A stretch of 64,000 nt of DNA. Source: Opisthorchis felineus (lineage: Eukaryota > Platyhelminthes > Trematoda > Opisthorchiida > Opisthorchiidae). Position 1 is the first letter of the stretch; every line of letters starts with the position of its first letter. A model generated the notes under the pieces. The model was not told where the DNA came from, ran no database searches, and saw only the letters and a list, made by a program, of their open reading frames with translations. Location of the stretch: contig SJOL01005610.1 of the NCBI GenBank assembly GCA_004794785.1, positions 142,098 through 206,097 of the forward strand, read 5' to 3'. This document shows positions 34,850-46,990 of this stretch, piece by piece. A program made the translations under genes and the position numbers.

Positions 34850-37800
34850 GTTCGTACACTGTCCACCTCTCGGTCGCTTCCACTCAGCACTGGGCTGGGC
34901 GAAGAGAGCTATGCGAGGCAGGCGGTCCTCTGGCATGCGGAGTACATGTCCTAACCAGCGTAACCTATGAAGCGTGAGTAATTCATCTGTCGCGGGAAAG
35001 TACCTTCTTCCTAGGACCATCTGGCGTACCTCAGCATTGCTAATCCGATGTTCCCACCAGACCTGATCAATGCTTCGGAGACACCGATGGTCAAACATTG
35101 ACATCTTCCGTATGTCCTCTGCGCGTAGGGGCCACGTCTCTGATCCATAAAGCAGTATGGATCGCACAACCGCAGTGTAAGCTCTTCCCTTGACAGACAA
35201 ACTCACGTCACGTCTGCGCCATAGGTGTCGTACGTTGGCAAGAGTTGTCCTGGCTTTTCCGATTCGAGAAATAATCTCATCTCCGGCCAGTCCACCGGAA
35301 CTTATAGAGCTGCCCGGGTGAACAAATTTATCTACCACGTCGATTGGCTCACCTGCACGCATGAGGTGTGGGTTTGATCCCACCCAGTCTTGTAGCAGCA
35401 CTTTACACTTTGCAGGTGTGAAGCGCATGCCAAACAGTGCGGCAGAGTTATTTAGGTTTGGGAAGGATCTGAACAAAGGAGAGCAATATCGTCTGCATAC
35501 GCAATGTCTGTGAGGGAACGTCTCGGGAGCATTTCGACTCCCGAGGTTTCAGAGGCAGGCAGAGAAATTTCAAGCAGCATATCAATAACAAAGTTGAAGA
35601 AGAAAGGGAAAAGAGGACAGCCTTGTCTTACCCCACTGGACGTGGTGAACTCACGCGAGAGCTTCCCGTATACTCGTACGCGCCCACATGAGTTCGCAAA
35701 CAGTGCCCTCATAAGGGATAGAAATTTGGAAGGAACACCTTTGATCGCCAGACACTGCCAAAGTTGCTGACGATCGACAGAATCAAAAGCAGCTTTCAAA
35801 CCAAGGAAAACTCCCAACGTGGGACATCTGAACGAGTGGCGCTGTTCAAGAATTTATCTCAAGGTAAAGATATGGTCGATGCATCCTCGACCGGGGCGAA
35901 ACGCAGCTTGATTCTCACGAATCTGTCTCTCCCTATAATCCATCAACCTGCGCAAAATAATGCCAAAGAGTACCTTAGATGTGACGGATATCAGGCTGGT
36001 ACCACGATGGTTTTCACATGACATTCTTGCTCCCTTTTTGAAAACTGGGATGACGGTCGAAGTGTTCCATTCGGCTGCTATTCTGTTTTCGTTCCAAATC
36101 TTCTGCAGTATGGTTGTCAGACTGTTCACCAGGACCTCGTCACCTTCTTTGAAGAGCGCGGGGTGTAGACCATCCGGGCCAGGTGCCTTGTCGCGCTTCA
36201 TGATTGAAATCGCTCGCTGGATTTCGGTTGCTGATGCTGAGTTGGGGTCAGTGTTCTATTCGGACCCGCTTGGTTCTTACAGCGGTTGTGTAGAAGAAGA
36301 CCAGGTGATCTATTCTTGGAAGTGCTCAGCCCACCGCTCAAGACGGCCATTGAGGGAGTGAATTGCTGTTCTCTCTTTTTCGCATATTGTCTCACTGACA
36401 CCTGCCTCCTTTTGACCCGTTGATCGAATCAGTTGAAACAGGGCACGGCTGTTGCCTGCAACGAAAGCCTCCTGCATCTCCTGGGCCTTCGAAGTCCACC
36501 AGCGTTCTCTGTCATGCTTCAAGCTCCTGATCATCCGGTGTTTGAGGGATCTGCGTACGCCATCATAGTCGCTAGTTGCTGGTATGGCCTTTCTGGCAGC
36601 AATAAGATCTGCTGATCTCGACGATATCCAGTGTTCATTCAGTCGAGTCAGATGGGCTGGACAAACAGTTCTGAAAGCTGAGAGCATTGCTTCCTTAACT
36701 CGCCTCCAAGCAATCTTCGTCGTCCACATGACTGTGCATTTCCAATAGGTTTCTAGCCAGATCAACTCGATACTCTTCAGCTAATGAAACTTGTCGAAGT
36801 TGATGATTGGAGTTGTTCTCTTTCGGCACGCGTAGTGCTGGCGGAAAGCGAAGTGCTAAGCGGGCCCGCACTATAGCGTGATCAGAGTCAAGCTGCGTAC
36901 CCCAGAAGGAACGACAATCCTTAACTGAGGCTCTCCATCGGTAACTGACAGCCATGTGGTCCAATTGAGTCCACGACTGTCTTGTGGTAGGTGGCCTCCA
37001 AGTATCTCGGTGTGAGCTTTTGTGTTGAAAGTTCGTACTGGCCAGGAACAGACGATGATCTGCACACAGCTGAAGAAGCCGCTCTCCATTATCCGTACGC
37101 TCAGCATCGACTCCAAATCTACCACCTAACTGTGCTTCTTCCGGACTTAGTCATCCAACGTGGGCAATCATATCACCTGCCAGGACTATTATATCCATCC
37201 TTCTTGCCGACCGAAGCAGTCGTGACAGATCTTGATAAAACTCGTCCTTCTCAGTCCCAGAACTGCTACCTGTTGGAGTATATGCTGATACGACAACAAA
37301 CACCGTTTACCGCATCGACCTGCGTTAATCTTAATTGAGCCAGACAACCGCACAGAGCAAAGGCGACTGTTTACTGGGATCCAGTTCAGTAAGGCGCTTT
37401 CAGCCTTGGGGCGGAGTGCAACTCCCACACAGTAGATACCACGAGCCATTGCGTCAGGATCACCGGATGCCCGAAGAGTGAAATGTGGAACATCTGGGCT
37501 CGTCCTAAGCGGCTTAAGGAGCACGACCGAAGTGGAGTTCTGTATGCCTGTTTCGGAGACACAACATACATCGATAGAGAGGAAAAGTAAGGTTTCAGCA
37601 AGGGATACATGTTGCCCAATTTGACATAGAGTACGGACATTAAAGGCTGCAAACTGGATCAGATCTTTTGAGGTTAGTAGGTGATTATTTTGGTTTGTTT
37701 TTCTGGGCGACGGTTGAGACCCGGAACAGTGACTAGGGGATTGGCAGATGGGTTGATTGCACTGCATTTTACGATGGGTTGGGAGGGAATGAGAAAGAAG

Positions 37801-38455
37801 GCCGGTGAGCGAAGAGCTGCAAGGGCAAATGATACTTCCCGGTTTCCCAAGCCTAAGAAGGGGGTTTAGTTGAGGTAACCCACCTTGAGCCTTTGACTCA
37901 AAAGTCTGACCCACAAGGCAGTGGGAGGATGTAGTCTTATTCGGGGGCCCTGCCCCTAGCCTCTGACTCAAGAGTCTGGACCGCGCAGGGAGTAGGACAT
38001 TACTGTCTCACTCCTGATGCGGCTGCGCACAGGTGCCTTTTGAGCAGCACCGGACTCTTTGGTTTGAGAAATATTTCGACCGTATTGAATTATGCGCCGG
38101 CGGTCACGGTCAACCGTTGGGCGATCGGAGTGTGTGGCTTTTAGGGCCGACCTTTTCTAACCCGTCTTTCCTCGATGGAAGGCAGCATCGCTGCTTCCAT
38201 AAATATGGACATGCTGGTCGCCTGGGGGAAACGCTTTACTGCCTTCACACTCCTATCGCAGAGGACAGTACGACTTTACCTCCAAACCGCCTCGTAATAC
38301 GAGTACTCGCAGTACGGGGACTCACTGTTCTTCGTCGGGCTGCTCCCGTTGGCCTTCCTGGCATGGTTGAACCTTTAGGAACTGAGTTCCAGCCAGTGTA
38401 GCCCGCAGGATCATTGCAGCACAGAAGCCCGACCACCACGACAAGTTGACAGCTT
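34850..38455 (-). mobile_element. Nearly full-length RTE-like LINE, inactive, called L1
   Basis: Domains run in order on the minus strand. A leader spans about 38455-37972. The EEP endonuclease starts near 37660 (LIQFAAFNVRTLCQIG, VCCVSETGIQ, GRFGVDAERTDNGERLL, QLDHMAVSYRW, DSDHAIVRA near 36885). The linker has RSLKHDRERWWTSKAQEMQ and LIRSTGQKEAGVSETI (36615-36370). The reverse transcriptase has APGPDGLHPALF, RENQAAFRPGRGCIDHIFTL, SGVRQGCPL and an intact YADDIALL (about 35500). The C-terminal part has CKVLLQDWVGSNPHL, LYGSETWPLR and LRWLGHVLRMP (down to 34850). Frameshifts, stops and two catalytic substitutions make it dead. The last C-terminal block is absent. Confidence 0.93.
37888..38000 (-). 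repeat. Imperfect tandem repeat inside the LINE 5' leader
   Basis: A unit of roughly 60 bp occurs twice: TTTGACTCAAAAGTCTGACC, ACAAGGCAGTGGGAGGATG, then TCTGACTCAAGAGTCTGGACC, GCGCAGGGAGTAGGACATT. Tandem units in 5' leaders are common in LINEs and often carry the internal promoter; that role is not shown here. Confidence 0.55.
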
Positions 38456-38526
38456 TAGGTCGGGCGTGCTACAAAAGGATACACCAATCACACTTTAACC
38501 TCCGACACTGCCTCCATCAACCAACA

Positions 38527-39390
38527 ATAGTGAAAAGTCGCTTTGACTCTGCGGACCGTCAGACACTATGGCAGTGTCTATGCAGCAAAGGTGTCGCCAA
38601 AACGTTCTTGGCTCTCCTTAGGGCGCTGCACGCCAACTCCCATGGGGGCATGAAGCCCTCGCTCTGCTGCAGAGAGACCAGACCTTATCGTGGTGTGGCG
38701 CTTTGTGTACCTCTGACTCACTGAGATATACTGAGGAGGTTCACTTTGACACCCACAGTTTTTCATGTAAGGTTCGTGAGTGGACAGAGGCCTGATGGTC
38801 AGAACATGCACGGCGACTTGTAGTGGAATACGGGCACTCATCCGCTGTCTTGTGGTCAGGCTTTTGAGCTTGAAGCTTTGTCTGAGGACGTTAATCGTTC
38901 TTTCTAGGTGTAGGCAGTATTCCAGCTGAATATTCCGGGATGGGTGCTGCGTTGAGCGATCGAACGAAAGCGTCTCTATCTGACCAGACACGCCTCTGCA
39001 CAGTGATAACGTCCGTGGGCGAATTTCGAGAAGTGAGGTCCATCACCTCCGTCGCCTGAGTTCACTACAACAGGTGTTTTCAGGCAAAGCTTTCATCTTT
39101 CCTCTTCAACTTCGCCATTGGTATGATCATGAAACAGCTTCTAATGTCTATGGGGTCGAAACTCTACCAGATCGTCCGCTCAAAGATATCCAGTACCTAA
39201 ACGAAGTAGCTCTTCTTGGAGCTGAAGCTATCGTAATGTAGACGATATTAAATAATCTAACTAATTCTGCCTCACGGTTTGGCATGCACTTCACACCTTC
39301 AAAATGCAGAGTGCTACTGCAAGACTGTGTAGTCTCCAAACCTAACCGCATGTACCAAGCTATTGCTTCCAATGCATGCTTCCAATGATG
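38527..39390 (+). mobile_element. RTE-like LINE fragment interrupted by foreign DNA, called L2
   Basis: The start (38527-38650) encodes SRFDSADRQTLWQCLCSKGV and LLRALHANSHG, the RT motif A region. Similarity resumes at about 39085 with LSSFLFNFAIGMIMKQ, then IQYLNEVALLGAEA where YADD has become YLNE. NSASRFGMHFTPSKCRVLLQ and DCVVSKPN follow, ending near 39390. About 400 bp between the two parts (38660-39060) has no LINE similarity. The first motif A aspartate lies before the preserved part, so its state is unknown. Confidence 0.8.
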
Positions 39391-42300
39391 ATGACGACCT
39401 AGAGGTGAATAGAATTTGATACAGCAGAAGGGAATGACGTTACGAAAGATCTGGATGCCGTTGATGCTGTTTGCCTTCCAGGATGGCGTCCACGTACCCC
39501 TCCTTGTACTTGAAACTGGTCACAGTTAGCGTCTTGCGGTCTGGACCGGGCTTCTGGTGTCTCAAGGCCGTAGGGCTCTATGTTAGGATGGTATATAAAC
39601 CGGTGCGGAGCTACAAATGGTTATTCCTCGCTTGTTCCGCTTGCGGTCCGGGTGCCCAGGACATGTCAAAGGCGACCAGTACGGTATCAACGACGGTACG
39701 GCCGGTGACCATTATGCCGAAGCCAAGTACCTCTTCCAGTGGATTGCTGTCAAGTAAGATGTTTTTTATAGTATAATGTCTTGTAGGTTCGCAGAACTTA
39801 TCCTCGGATGAACACAACGTAACTAGACAGATGTTGGAGTACTCTCCCGGTCGTGAGTGTGGTTCCTTCGCGGAATTCGAGTCCAAGCTGCGAGAATTCC
39901 AACGGGAACGGGGCACGTGTTATGCCCGCCGACACAGTTTGTCGGCGGCAAAATATGAACAGAATGTGGGTGAAGTACTCCCACCATCAGTCTGTTATGC
40001 GTTCATGGTGTACAAATGCGTACATGCGCGTTCACACTGGAACGCTACTAAAAAGGGTCGACGGTATGTTGATAATTGTATGCATAATGATTCGAATAAC
40101 TTATGATCAGGTACGCTGATTTCGACTGCCGGGCGTTCATGCGTGTCGTTCACCGTGACGGCCGCCTTGTAATCGTCAGTTTTAACGTGCAACATTCGCA
40201 TGACCTGCGTACATCTGGCTGGCGAGTAAACGCAGCAAACCGGCATCTGAATGTCCAGCAGGAATGTGTGGTGTTTGGTTTGTTGAGGTGCTTTAAGTCT
40301 TCCATGGAAATCCGTGACGACGCTGAGTGAAAACAGTAAACGAACAAGCAATAACTGTTAATATTGGGCTATTCTAATTACTCACTTTTTTGTTAGCGAC
40401 ATTAAACACAAATATCATCGTCCCTTTGAGATACAGTTACATTTAGGGACAACATGGACGATTAAATTCGTCAGAAGCAGGCTATGTTAAACTACTGAAA
40501 ATTGCATATTATCTGCCTTCATCGCATTTGGAAATCTGTTAGCAATGTAAATCTTCAACACATACTAACCCATTGTAATCATATGCTTCGTACCAGAGGG
40601 TCAATAATAAACCACAAGTCCACCATCTTACAATTTTAAATGCTCCCGACATACAGATTTCAGCCAATCAGAATGGGGATGACGCTGTAAGACGTTTGAT
40701 CGCGAAACTGGTCGGTTACACCTGATGTGTAACCGAATCACCCGCGACCTTAAAGACGGCCAATGACCTTCAACACTGGGCATGTGAAAAAGACTTATTT
40801 TGACACTGAGCTGTCGGGAAAACCTCGTGTGACTAACCGCGAGGCACAGAAGAAAACCTCGGGGAAAACGTAGTGCAACAAGAATCAAAACAGTGAGAAG
40901 GAGGAGTAGCGGAATTTGGAAAGCAATCTAAAATGTCCTAACTAAGTGGAACACGACGCTCCGAGGGGTGACGAAGCTTAAAGTAACGATTTGGTAAGCA
41001 GCTGTTTCCGAAGAACCTTTCTCGATGCTTACGCCCCCCATCTTGATCAATAATGGGTTGGTTCAAAAGGGTTCAAATTGGCGGAAGCGAGTGGACAAGC
41101 CCGAGGAATATTTTTGTATCACTCATCTTACTATTAACAACCCGCGGAATTCACCAGCCTTACATCTGGAGTAATCGTTAATCATGCACATGGCTTCCAA
41201 TGCCTGAAAGTAGCTTCAAGACTTTGGAGAATATGATCGCTTGAGTAGAATTTCATGCGGGATGTGGAATGGCTTCTCTTTTGCTTGTGTGACCTGTCTG
41301 AAATTTAGCATAGGTAATTTGGTCAGTCCCCTTCAAGGCCAACCAACCAAAGCTACTTTTACCACTCGTCAAATGAACGGAAATTGGCCTTTCTAAAATT
41401 TGGCCACCCGCTTTTCGCAGGCTAAAATGCTGATGGCCGTTTTGGGGGCGTCGCTTCTTTTTGGTTTGCCCAGAGCTCGAACGTTGCAACGCTAAGAACT
41501 GGGTGACTTTCGTCTATGGAAAATTGCTGACTTGGAACCTTCTTTGGGCCAGAAGTTCGCCGAGTTATCGACGGTTTCGACCCGTGCAAGTAGTCGTCTG
41601 ACTTGTCGAAACGTCCGCAATTCTCGAAGGCTAGCGTTTTTTTAGTCTTCAAGGTACCACTGAACACCCGAAACAAGTGAAAGGACCGCTTGCGGCACAC
41701 CTTATTTACGGTATATGCTGTGGTAAAGTTTGCTGAGGGCTTGGCTAGCAATCTCTCAGCAGAAGCAAAAATATAGTTGATGCGTTCATTTGGGAGTGGC
41801 CCTACTGTAGGTCCGGTCGATCAAGCAATACCTGCACACGTCGGCCGTCGCAGCCAAAAGTAGTTGGAGGTAGCCCCAATGAACTCTGGTTGAATGCACA
41901 AACCGGTAGCCGGAGGCTCTTACACCCGGAGCGGCTTGTTTTTTGTCTTCCTAGATTTGTGTAGTCAAAGTGAAATAAAACTACTGATCTTTACCCTCTG
42001 AGAAGCTGGACCTCAGGTTTAGGGTACAACGTGTGGCTGGTAGAATAATACACCTGCCCCGAGTATGAAGAGCTGCCCAAGAAAAAATAACTCAAGTAGC
42101 GGGATTGGTCACAGCCAAACGATTCTGAAGACCCACAACATGATTATGCGCACAGCCAAATGCTGTGAAAAATCAAACAAAATGCAGTAAGCTCTACGTC
42201 CAAGCTCGGAGGCGTTCAGGGAGTCGGAAGAAAATAGATTGAGGTCTTCCCAAGCTTCGACCTGCGGTAATACGTGCTATGGATGTCCTGTTTGGCCATT

Positions 42301-43393
42301 ATCCCCTCCACTCGATCTGTGCATTACATCTGAAGGGATCCCCGACCGGAAAAAAACAAATACTACCTGCGATATTACACTGGTCTTGCTATCCCTGCGG
42401 AGTCCCCTGGAAAACCCACAACATCCCGCTGCTCACAAAACTGCGCACCACAGCCCAACCACCCCAATCACGACGTCCATCACGGGGCTGTCCAGAAACT
42501 GAAGTATCTCAGTGCAGTGACGGCACGGCACTGTCATGCCCAGTTTGATAGCATACCAGCAACTGTTCACCCCTTACTTTGACTGCGCCCGCTCGCCCAC
42601 TCGTTCCCTTACCTACAACCACAACCAAACTGGCCACCAGGAGACGTTCATTCCAATTTGCTGAACCTTCCATCGGATCTGGATATCCCGGTGTCTTTTA
42701 CTTTGTACCCCTCACCAAGTCAGTCATTTTCCGTGCAGTTCGAATACCTTCTTGTGCGTTTTCGTTAACTCCTTCTCCCAAGGAACCTTTAGACCCGAAC
42801 CCGCTCCAGCAGCAACACTAGTGAGTCTCTCCAGTTTCACTGCACACGGTGATTCTGAGTTTCCTACTACCATTTATCCGTACCGCATATTCCCCCACTT
42901 ACGCTTTTCGTGACTCTGGCCATACGCCCAACAGCCCAAGGCTACGATGCCCCAGTAACGGTTTTAGGCTTTAGTTCAAATCGGCCGGTCAGATGGTGCC
43001 AGTTCTGCTGCCTCTCCTTATCCGTTATTCTGGCTCCACTTTTCCTGCAGATTGAAGTTTTTCTTTTATTATTTTTATCACGTACCAGGCAGGAATCCTC
43101 TTGCTATGCCCTCCCTCGTATTGTTTTTGCCCGCCACTTTGAAATCTTAGCGATCGTACCCTGTCTCGTCTGATATGTTCCCCATAAAAAAGAAAGAGCC
43201 CTTGTAATGTTGGTTCCCCATCCATGCCGCCTCAGGCGTGACAAAGTCTACTTCGGATAATGCCCACCGTTTATGTCGCCGTCCCTATTCCACGGAATTC
43301 CCAGTACCCACAAACCCCACCAGTCATGCTCTTATTTTGACTGTAAATTTATGATCATGCCTGAAGGTATGCTACCCGCTAGTTGGGAATAAA

Positions 43394-43394
<1 letters not shown>

Positions 43395-43430
<36 letters not shown>
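43395..43430. repeat. (ATT)n microsatellite
   Basis: Twelve perfect ATT units, in non-coding DNA. Confidence 0.97.
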
Positions 43431-45518
43431 GTTCGGGGCAAAGTATGCCAGGTTTATTGATATGAGAAAATGCCGCATCTATTGTTGAAAATTATTCCGA
43501 TAACCTTACGAGTGGGGAGCGGTGAACCTTAAGGTCGAATATTGTTGAGGTCATGCCACTTTCAGCATCTATGGATCGAATGGTCGATCACCTTTGGTCA
43601 TTACGAACGGGGGCACCTCGAGTTAATGGGGAGGGAGAATAAACTAGGGTGAGCGACGGCCATGTCGAAAACGTGTTCACAAATGATGAAAGGAGGCATG
43701 CAGTACGCCCTTGGTTACTAGGGCCCCCAGCGACAAAATACCTTCAACTACACCGTAGAAATGTAACTCCAAGACTAGCGGTGCTACAGAAAAGGGGGAG
43801 TTGCTGAGGAGGCTGAGTTGAAGATGTGGGTAGTGGCTGAGAAGGGTATTTTAAGGGTAGTGGCGCGGGCTTCATCAGTCGCGTGACAAAGTCAGGATAA
43901 AAAGACACATGTAGGGGGTTTTTTTCTACTGGAAACGGATGGATGGGAAGCGCGATTTTGGGGATTTGCAGGTTCTGCCTGGTCATTGGTGTTTCACCAT
44001 AAGTTGACAGCCGAAACTTCTGCAACGAAGTCCAATCCAGTCCAAGCCGCATTTAGCCCAGTATAGCGGGCTATTAGCGGACGCTTTCAGGTGATAATGA
44101 CCGCTGAATTTCCCTCGTTGTGATGAGTCGGGGGAGTGTGTAAAAATGAAAAAGTGACACGGTGCGAGACCGCGTTCCTCTGGGCTAAGAGTGAGCACCA
44201 CACACCGGTTCTAATTCTCAAGCCTTGTGGGTAGGATCACGCAGTAGAGGACAGACCTTCGAAACGCTAGGGGAGCAGTGGTTTGCTAGTAACACAACGT
44301 CCAAGAAAGGCACTCGGTGATAGCTTAACCCAAGTGGCACGTGATATTACATAAGCAACCATGTGGGAGGTTAGGTCAAGGTCCTGTCTAGGGCTAACTG
44401 ACGCAGACTAATAAGAATCGCTGGGATTATGTGGCATTGGTGTCATTTGGTGGCTGTGGTGGTGTACAGGATGATGTCGTCAATGTCATGAAGGGAGGTT
44501 TATAAGATAGCCAGTCCATCTCTGGTTCTCGGAAATCATATAGGTCGCTAATAGAGATATAGAGGAATGATGCAGCGGATGAGAAGTACACAGTCAACAT
44601 CCGGTGCAGCCGAGTGGGACGATGGACGAGTTTTATTAACAAGCTTTCTGAGGGTTAGCAGGTTTTGTTGTAAGCCACAGTGGGTCACTTGACGAGAATT
44701 GTGTGACCAAAGTGGGGGACAAGAATTTGGTACATGGATCGCACCACGTATAAGCACAACTGATTCCTCCTCAGGAGCTCTCAGAGGAAAATCATATAGC
44801 CTTTGGAAGTAATTTCGGGATCAGCTATACACAAGATGGGCCAGATCTCGCCAGCATGAGGACATAAGGAAAGGTTGATACCACGTTATCGCTCAACTCG
44901 GTCCGTTTGCAATCATCATATATGCATCTCAAGGGTAGTACATCCCAAAAACTGATGGAGCTCGCATTTCTGAAACCGCTGTTTTGAAGAATTCGTTAGG
45001 CTGGCCAAACGCCCGGCAAGTTTGCAAATAGGACTATCAGTGCTGATTTCAACACGGTCAAAAAGACCAGCTATTATGAAGTTGCAGGATAACGCTACTG
45101 CAACCTGACTAAGGGAAGCAAATTTGATGAGCAGTAGCTCTGAGAAGTTTGGGTCCTGTGTGAATAACGCCGCGCCCTGGACGCACAATGTATTTTCCTG
45201 CAAAACCTTTGTGGGTTGAATAAAACTTTTTAGGCCAAAGTGTGACATTTTGTTGCATTCGTGCTCAGACCAAAAATCACACTAATCTGCCTTCATTTTT
45301 AGGCAAGTTGTTTTAATTGATCTGTGTTCAGCCGCGTGTCTCATGGTGATGTTTCGATAACGTAACTTATATCTTCCTCCTTTCAGGACGTCAATGGCCA
45401 AATGAACAATCCGCATGAAGATGTCAATGCGCCTCCCGACAGAACATATGTACACGTCAGATGACCAATACAACTAAACTTTTTATGTCATCTATTTTGG
45501 ACCTTTTACTCGGTAGAG

Positions 45519-45713
45519 ATGGACTGGCGCGCTCCGGCCAGCTTCGTTCAGCTGTCCGCTATGATCGAAGTAGGTTCCATGGGGCTAATTGATCAACGTC
45601 ATGATCTTTCTCACATAATTTGCAAGCTGTGCTGGAACTCGGTGCTGTTTGGGAAAAATCTCCAACGATTTCTCGCCGATATTGATCGCGGCTTACGCAG
45701 GTTGCACTGGTAA
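45519..45713 (+). CDS. Unrecognised short open frame, 64 codons
   Basis: I do not recognise this product. It begins ATG GAC TGG and encodes a complex sequence with MIEVGSMGLIDQRHDL and KLCWNSVLFGKNLQRFLADI. It ends RLHW then TAA, but GTAACAG at the end could also be a weak 5' splice site. A pyrimidine-rich stretch and TAG stand just before the ATG (CCTTTTACTCGGTAG). It might therefore be an exon. Without homology or transcripts it may equally be chance. Confidence 0.15.
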   Translation: MDWRAPASFVQLSAMIEVGSMGLIDQRHDLSHIICKLCWNSVLFGKNLQRFLADIDRGLRRLHW

Positions 45714-46587
45714 CAGTAATTATCGAGCAAAAATTGTTAACAGTGACAGCACCTTTGCATATTTCGCGTCTACAATGGCGACGTAGATTCTAGTATGTTC
45801 AGAAAATTATTTCAGCTTCAAAAGTATCTTAAAAAACTGTCCACTGTAAGTGAGTCATCTTTTTCCGCTATTCACGATTTCTTATCACATTAGGTAACGT
45901 ATTCACAGTCCGCAGTGTTTATTGAACTCGAAGATTCGCACACTTAAACAAATCATTAATGTAGGTAGGTAGGCATAATGCTTGTACATGTACATTATAC
46001 GTAGACATTCTACACTATGAAGTGGCAACCCTGAAATCGTCGTAGCTTTCGAGAAATCGATTCCATTGTGAGAATAGCCCGCGGCGTGAATAACTGGGAA
46101 TTGGTGGCCAGTTTCAAATGGGGCGGTGGAATGAGTAAGGGGATAAAAAGATGGCCAACTCGATAAAATGACCATATGATCAGCAAAGCTCGCAAGCTTA
46201 AATGTTTTGTAACACCGCCTGTGGCGTCGGCTGGGGCTGAGCTATGGCGTTCTTACACTCTTCGAGGTTTCATCGGCTTTTGTTGCCAGGTGATAGAGCG
46301 GGACAGCGTTTCTAATGTTCACGATTTGGGTCAGACGATGTGTAGAATGCAACACCATCACTCGTGTCTGCGACAAAAGTATCTCGTTTACTTGACTGTC
46401 TTTGGACGACTTGTTGCGCTGTTTAGATTTTGATGAAAAGGACGGCGTATTGCTTTTGGCTCCTCTCAACCGTGACTTTAGGGGATTTGTGCGGAAAATA
46501 CAATCTGGGCAACACGTCATGCACCAAAACCAATGGGTAGGGACATATAGGGATGATTAACTTCTAAGGAAGAGCCCATTGCACCCC

Positions 46588-46990
46588 TCAAGGAACCAAA
46601 TCAGGCCACCAGACTGCAATTGCTGCATCTTCATCCATCCTCATCAGATGATAGAGGGGCTCCGGAGCCTTTGACCATTGACACTGTGTGGGAAAGTTTA
46701 AACTTTGTGACAGGACTGACCAGTTTTTATTTATGGAAGCCGAGGGGCTGCCTTCTCCAAAAAAGGACAGGTCAGGAAAATTCGGCGCTAAAACCCGCAC
46801 ATTCCGATCACCCAAATGTTGACCGCGGCCACTGGCGCAATAACAAATATGGCCAAAATGCTTTACAACCAGAGTCTGATGCTGCCCAGAAGGTACTCGC
46901 TATGCGCAAAAGCATAATGGGTCAGAAAGAACACCTTGTTCCCCGTGCCCCCGGGCCAGGCCAACCACCTGCAGCCAAGCGGGCAGGACT
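46588..46990 (+). mobile_element. Orphan LINE 5' leader fragment, opposite orientation
   Basis: The reverse complement of this segment matches the plus strand of 37950-38260. Shared blocks in order are GATGCGGCTGCGCA/TTATGCTTTTGCGCA, GCAGCA..GACTCT.GTT, ATT..GCGCC.G..G.C.CGGTCAAC, TTGGG.GATCGGA.TGTG, GCTTCCATAAATA and TGGTC. The LINE-sense strand is therefore plus. An open frame spans it, but this leader is not known to encode a protein and the frame starts at TTG. No LINE body follows. Confidence 0.6.

Larger units (their letters stand above)
39391..46587. other. No recognisable gene apart from one short frame
   Basis: Includes a C-rich stretch on the plus strand (about 42.2-43.3 kb) and a G-rich one following it (about 43.5-44.8 kb), whose translations are Pro- and Ser-rich by composition only. 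Minus-strand frames at 41751-41253 look complex but carry no motif I know. Confidence 0.45.

Noticed and set aside
41253..41751. Overlapping minus-strand frames of 78 and 109 codons
   Set aside because: They look compositionally complex, but no motif is recognised and the two phases conflict.
42200..44200. Pro/Ser-rich frames on both strands
   Set aside because: Explained by local C-rich and G-rich strand bias; no domain or conserved spacing.
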